Assembly (NCBI GenBank): GCA_002413095.1
Contig: DHWI01000010.1
Coordinates: forward strand, 492 to 6,534
Reading direction: 5' to 3'
DNA: 6,043 nt
Source of the DNA: Thermoleophilia bacterium UBA5186
GTDB lineage: Bacteria > Actinomycetota > Thermoleophilia > Gaiellales > Gaiellaceae
The position numbers and the translations under genes were made by a program. Under the pieces are notes generated by a model that saw nothing but the letters and a program-made list of their open reading frames with translations, had not been told where the DNA came from and did no database searches. Every line of letters begins with the position of its first letter. Within the stretch, counting starts at the first letter, position 1. This document shows positions 4,993 to 6,043 of this stretch, in pieces.

Positions 4993-5837
4993 CGCTGACG
5001 TCTCCTTCGGGTCGCTGCCACATCTCGGGTCAGCGCCCTGTTCACGCGCCGGGCCGCGGCGGGTTCCAGCCCCGCTTCGGTCGCGAGCTCGAGCGCGATC
5101 CGCCCGAGCATACGATAAAGGTCCGCTACCGGCCCACCAGACAGCCCCTCCAGGTGATGCGTGACCGTCTCGACGTCGCCTCGACGGATCGGGCCTGTGA
5201 GCGCACGGGCCGGACCTCGCCGCGCCACCTCCTCGAGCGCTCCTTCCATCAGCGGAACCAGGCCCGCGATCGCGTCGGCCTCGCTCCAGCCAATCGTCTC
5301 CAGGAGCTCGACCGCAAGCCCGGCGAGGGCAACCAGGTAGTTGGAAGCGAACACCGCCGCCGCGTGATAGATGACACGCTCTGTCTGCGCGACGCTTCGC
5401 GGCTTGGCGCCCAGGTCTCGGGCCCGCCGCTCCAGCCGGCGACGCAGCGGCACCGTGCTCGCGTCGATGCCCACCAGGCTGCCCCGAAACGCCTCCGGCG
5501 ACCGTGGGTTCGGAAATGACTGCAGGGGATGGAACGAGCCGACAGCGTGAGCCGACCCCAAGGATCCCAGGACGCCCAGGCCCAGCGCGCCACTGCAGTG
5601 CACGAACGCAACGCTCGACGGGACGACATCACGGCCGGCAATCGCGCGCGCGAGCGTCGCGATCGCCCCATCCGGAACGGTCAGGAAGACGATCGCCTCG
5701 GGATGGGAATGCAGTAAGCGGACCAACGCAGGCACCCCACCCCGCGCCGGCACCAGCCGCACGCGATGCCCGGCGCGCCGCCACGCGCGCGCCAGGCTCC
5801 GGCCGAGGTTGCCCCGGCCCGCGACGATTAGATCCGT
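4989..5837 (-). CDS. Rossmann-like / DUF2520 oxidoreductase-type protein, candidate ketopantoate reductase; start codon uncertain
   Basis: This is a two-domain protein of the 6-phosphogluconate-dehydrogenase-like superfamily with an N-terminal NAD(P)-binding Rossmann fold and a C-terminal helical DUF2520 domain. Numbered from codon 5835-5837, the glycine loop AGRGNLG is at 6-12. Other family blocks are FLTVPDGAI near 51-59, VHCSGALG near 79-86, SFHPLQSF near 101-108, YHAAAVFASNY near 157-167 and ALTGPIRRGD near 212-221. The length of about 282 aa fits the family. The first conventional start is GTG 5760-5762, but it would remove the whole dinucleotide-binding loop. I therefore extend to ACG 5835-5837, which directly follows the ftsH stop; there is no ATG, GTG or TTG in between and no Shine-Dalgarno sequence. 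The 3' end overlaps panB by 4 nt. Position suggests it may reduce ketopantoate to pantoate, but the sequence does not prove substrate. Confidence 0.85.
   Translation of the reverse strand, partial: TDLIVAGRGNLGRSLARAWRRAGHRVRLVPARGGVPALVRLLHSHPEAIVFLTVPDGAIATLARAIAGRDVVPSSVAFVHCSGALGLGVLGSLGSAHAVGSFHPLQSFPNPRSPEAFRGSLVGIDASTVPLRRRLERRARDLGAKPRSVAQTERVIYHAAAVFASNYLVALAGLAVELLETIGWSEADAIAGLVPLMEGALEEVARRGPARALTGPIRRGDVETVTHHLEGLSGGPVADLYRMLGRIALELATEAGLEPAAARRVNRALTRDVAATRRRRQR
5002..5007 (-). promoter_or_regulatory. Shine-Dalgarno site of panB
   Basis: AAGGAG on the minus strand lies 9 nt before the panB ATG and within the 3' end of the DUF2520 coding sequence. It confirms the panB start and the ATGA overlap. 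Confidence 0.8.
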
Positions 5838-5840
5838 GGC

Positions 5841-6043
5841 CTAGGAGGCGGAGGCGCCGGAGGAGGCTGCCACGGCCGGCTCGTCCTCGCGCGCAAGGAT
5901 CTCGTCGAGCTGCTTCGCGTCGAGGGTCTCGACGATCTTCAGCTGCTCGACCACGGCGTCCATCTTGTGACGCTGGGCGGTCAGGATCACCTTCGCCGTC
6001 TGGTAGCCGTGGTTGACGATGCTGCGGATCTCCTCGTCGATGA
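5841..6043 (-). CDS. ftsH: FtsH, ATP-dependent zinc metalloprotease (C-terminal end only, runs off the right edge)
   Basis: Only the last 66 or so codons are present, ending with TAG at 5841-5843. They encode the C-terminal helical end of the M41 peptidase domain: IDEEIRSIVNHGYQTAKVI, a basic helix LTAQRHKMDAVVEQL, then VETLDAKQLDEIL, which match the family pattern DEEV..I...AY..A..IL......LD.....L...ETL. A short alanine/serine tail (AASSGASAS) follows. The AAA+ domain, the HEXXH zinc site and the membrane segments are outside the window. FtsH degrades membrane and short-lived cytosolic proteins at the inner membrane. The identification rests on this tail alone but is supported by context, because ftsH commonly lies near folate and pantothenate genes in high-GC Gram-positives. 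The downstream DUF2520 gene begins within a few bases of this stop and in the same frame. Confidence 0.87.
   Translation of the reverse strand, partial: IDEEIRSIVNHGYQTAKVILTAQRHKMDAVVEQLKIVETLDAKQLDEILAREDEPAVAASSGASAS

Noticed and set aside
3955..4998. Long open frame of 347 codons on the plus strand opposite panB and part of panC
   Set aside because: The minus strand carries an unmistakable panB with all catalytic motifs; the plus frame is a composition shadow.
4013..5023. Open frame of 336 codons on the minus strand in another frame across panB
   Set aside because: Its Arg/Gly/Pro-rich product has no domain and overlaps panB completely, so it is a frame shadow.
5504..6016. Plus-strand open frame of 170 codons across the DUF2520 and ftsH ends
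   Set aside because: Its extreme Arg/Pro/Ser composition and its overlap with two recognised genes mark it as a shadow.

Overview
The window is a GC-rich bacterial chromosome segment carrying mostly housekeeping genes. A ClpC-type chaperone, a four-domain S1 protein, TTG start codons and the cluster ftsH - Rossmann/DUF2520 - panB - panC point to a high-GC member of the Terrabacteria side of the tree (Actinobacteriota, Chloroflexota, Dormibacterota or similar). This placement is inferred from gene content only, and the phylum cannot be fixed from the window.

Layout. The left edge holds the first 77 codons of clpC on the minus strand. A 135-bp divergent intergenic region, rich in short perfect inverted repeats, separates it from a plus-strand gene for a polytopic O-antigen-ligase-like membrane protein with a C-terminal TPR tail. 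That gene converges, with a 24-bp gap, on a minus-strand gene for a ribosomal protein S1 homolog. A 97-bp AT-richer gap containing a possible promoter follows. The rest of the window is a tightly packed minus-strand block whose transcription order is ftsH (3' end only), the Rossmann/DUF2520 gene, panB and panC.

How the genes work together. PanB makes ketopantoate and PanC joins pantoate to beta-alanine, so the pantothenate (vitamin B5) branch is represented except for the ketopantoate reductase step and PanD. The DUF2520 gene overlaps panB by 4 nt (ATGA) and encodes a 6-phosphogluconate-dehydrogenase-like Rossmann protein, which makes it a natural candidate for the missing reductase. FtsH and ClpC are both ATP-dependent proteolysis components but lie at opposite ends of the window in separate transcription units.

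The most notable observation is that two genes in the pan block, DUF2520 and panC, have family-conserved N-terminal sequence encoded upstream of their first conventional start codon. In the DUF2520 gene the glycine-rich dinucleotide-binding loop lies entirely upstream of that codon. The second point of interest is the chain of four perfect inverted repeats between clpC and the ligase gene, one of which places the ligase Shine-Dalgarno sequence in a hairpin loop. No mobile element, CRISPR array, RNA gene or recognisable novel multi-gene system is visible.
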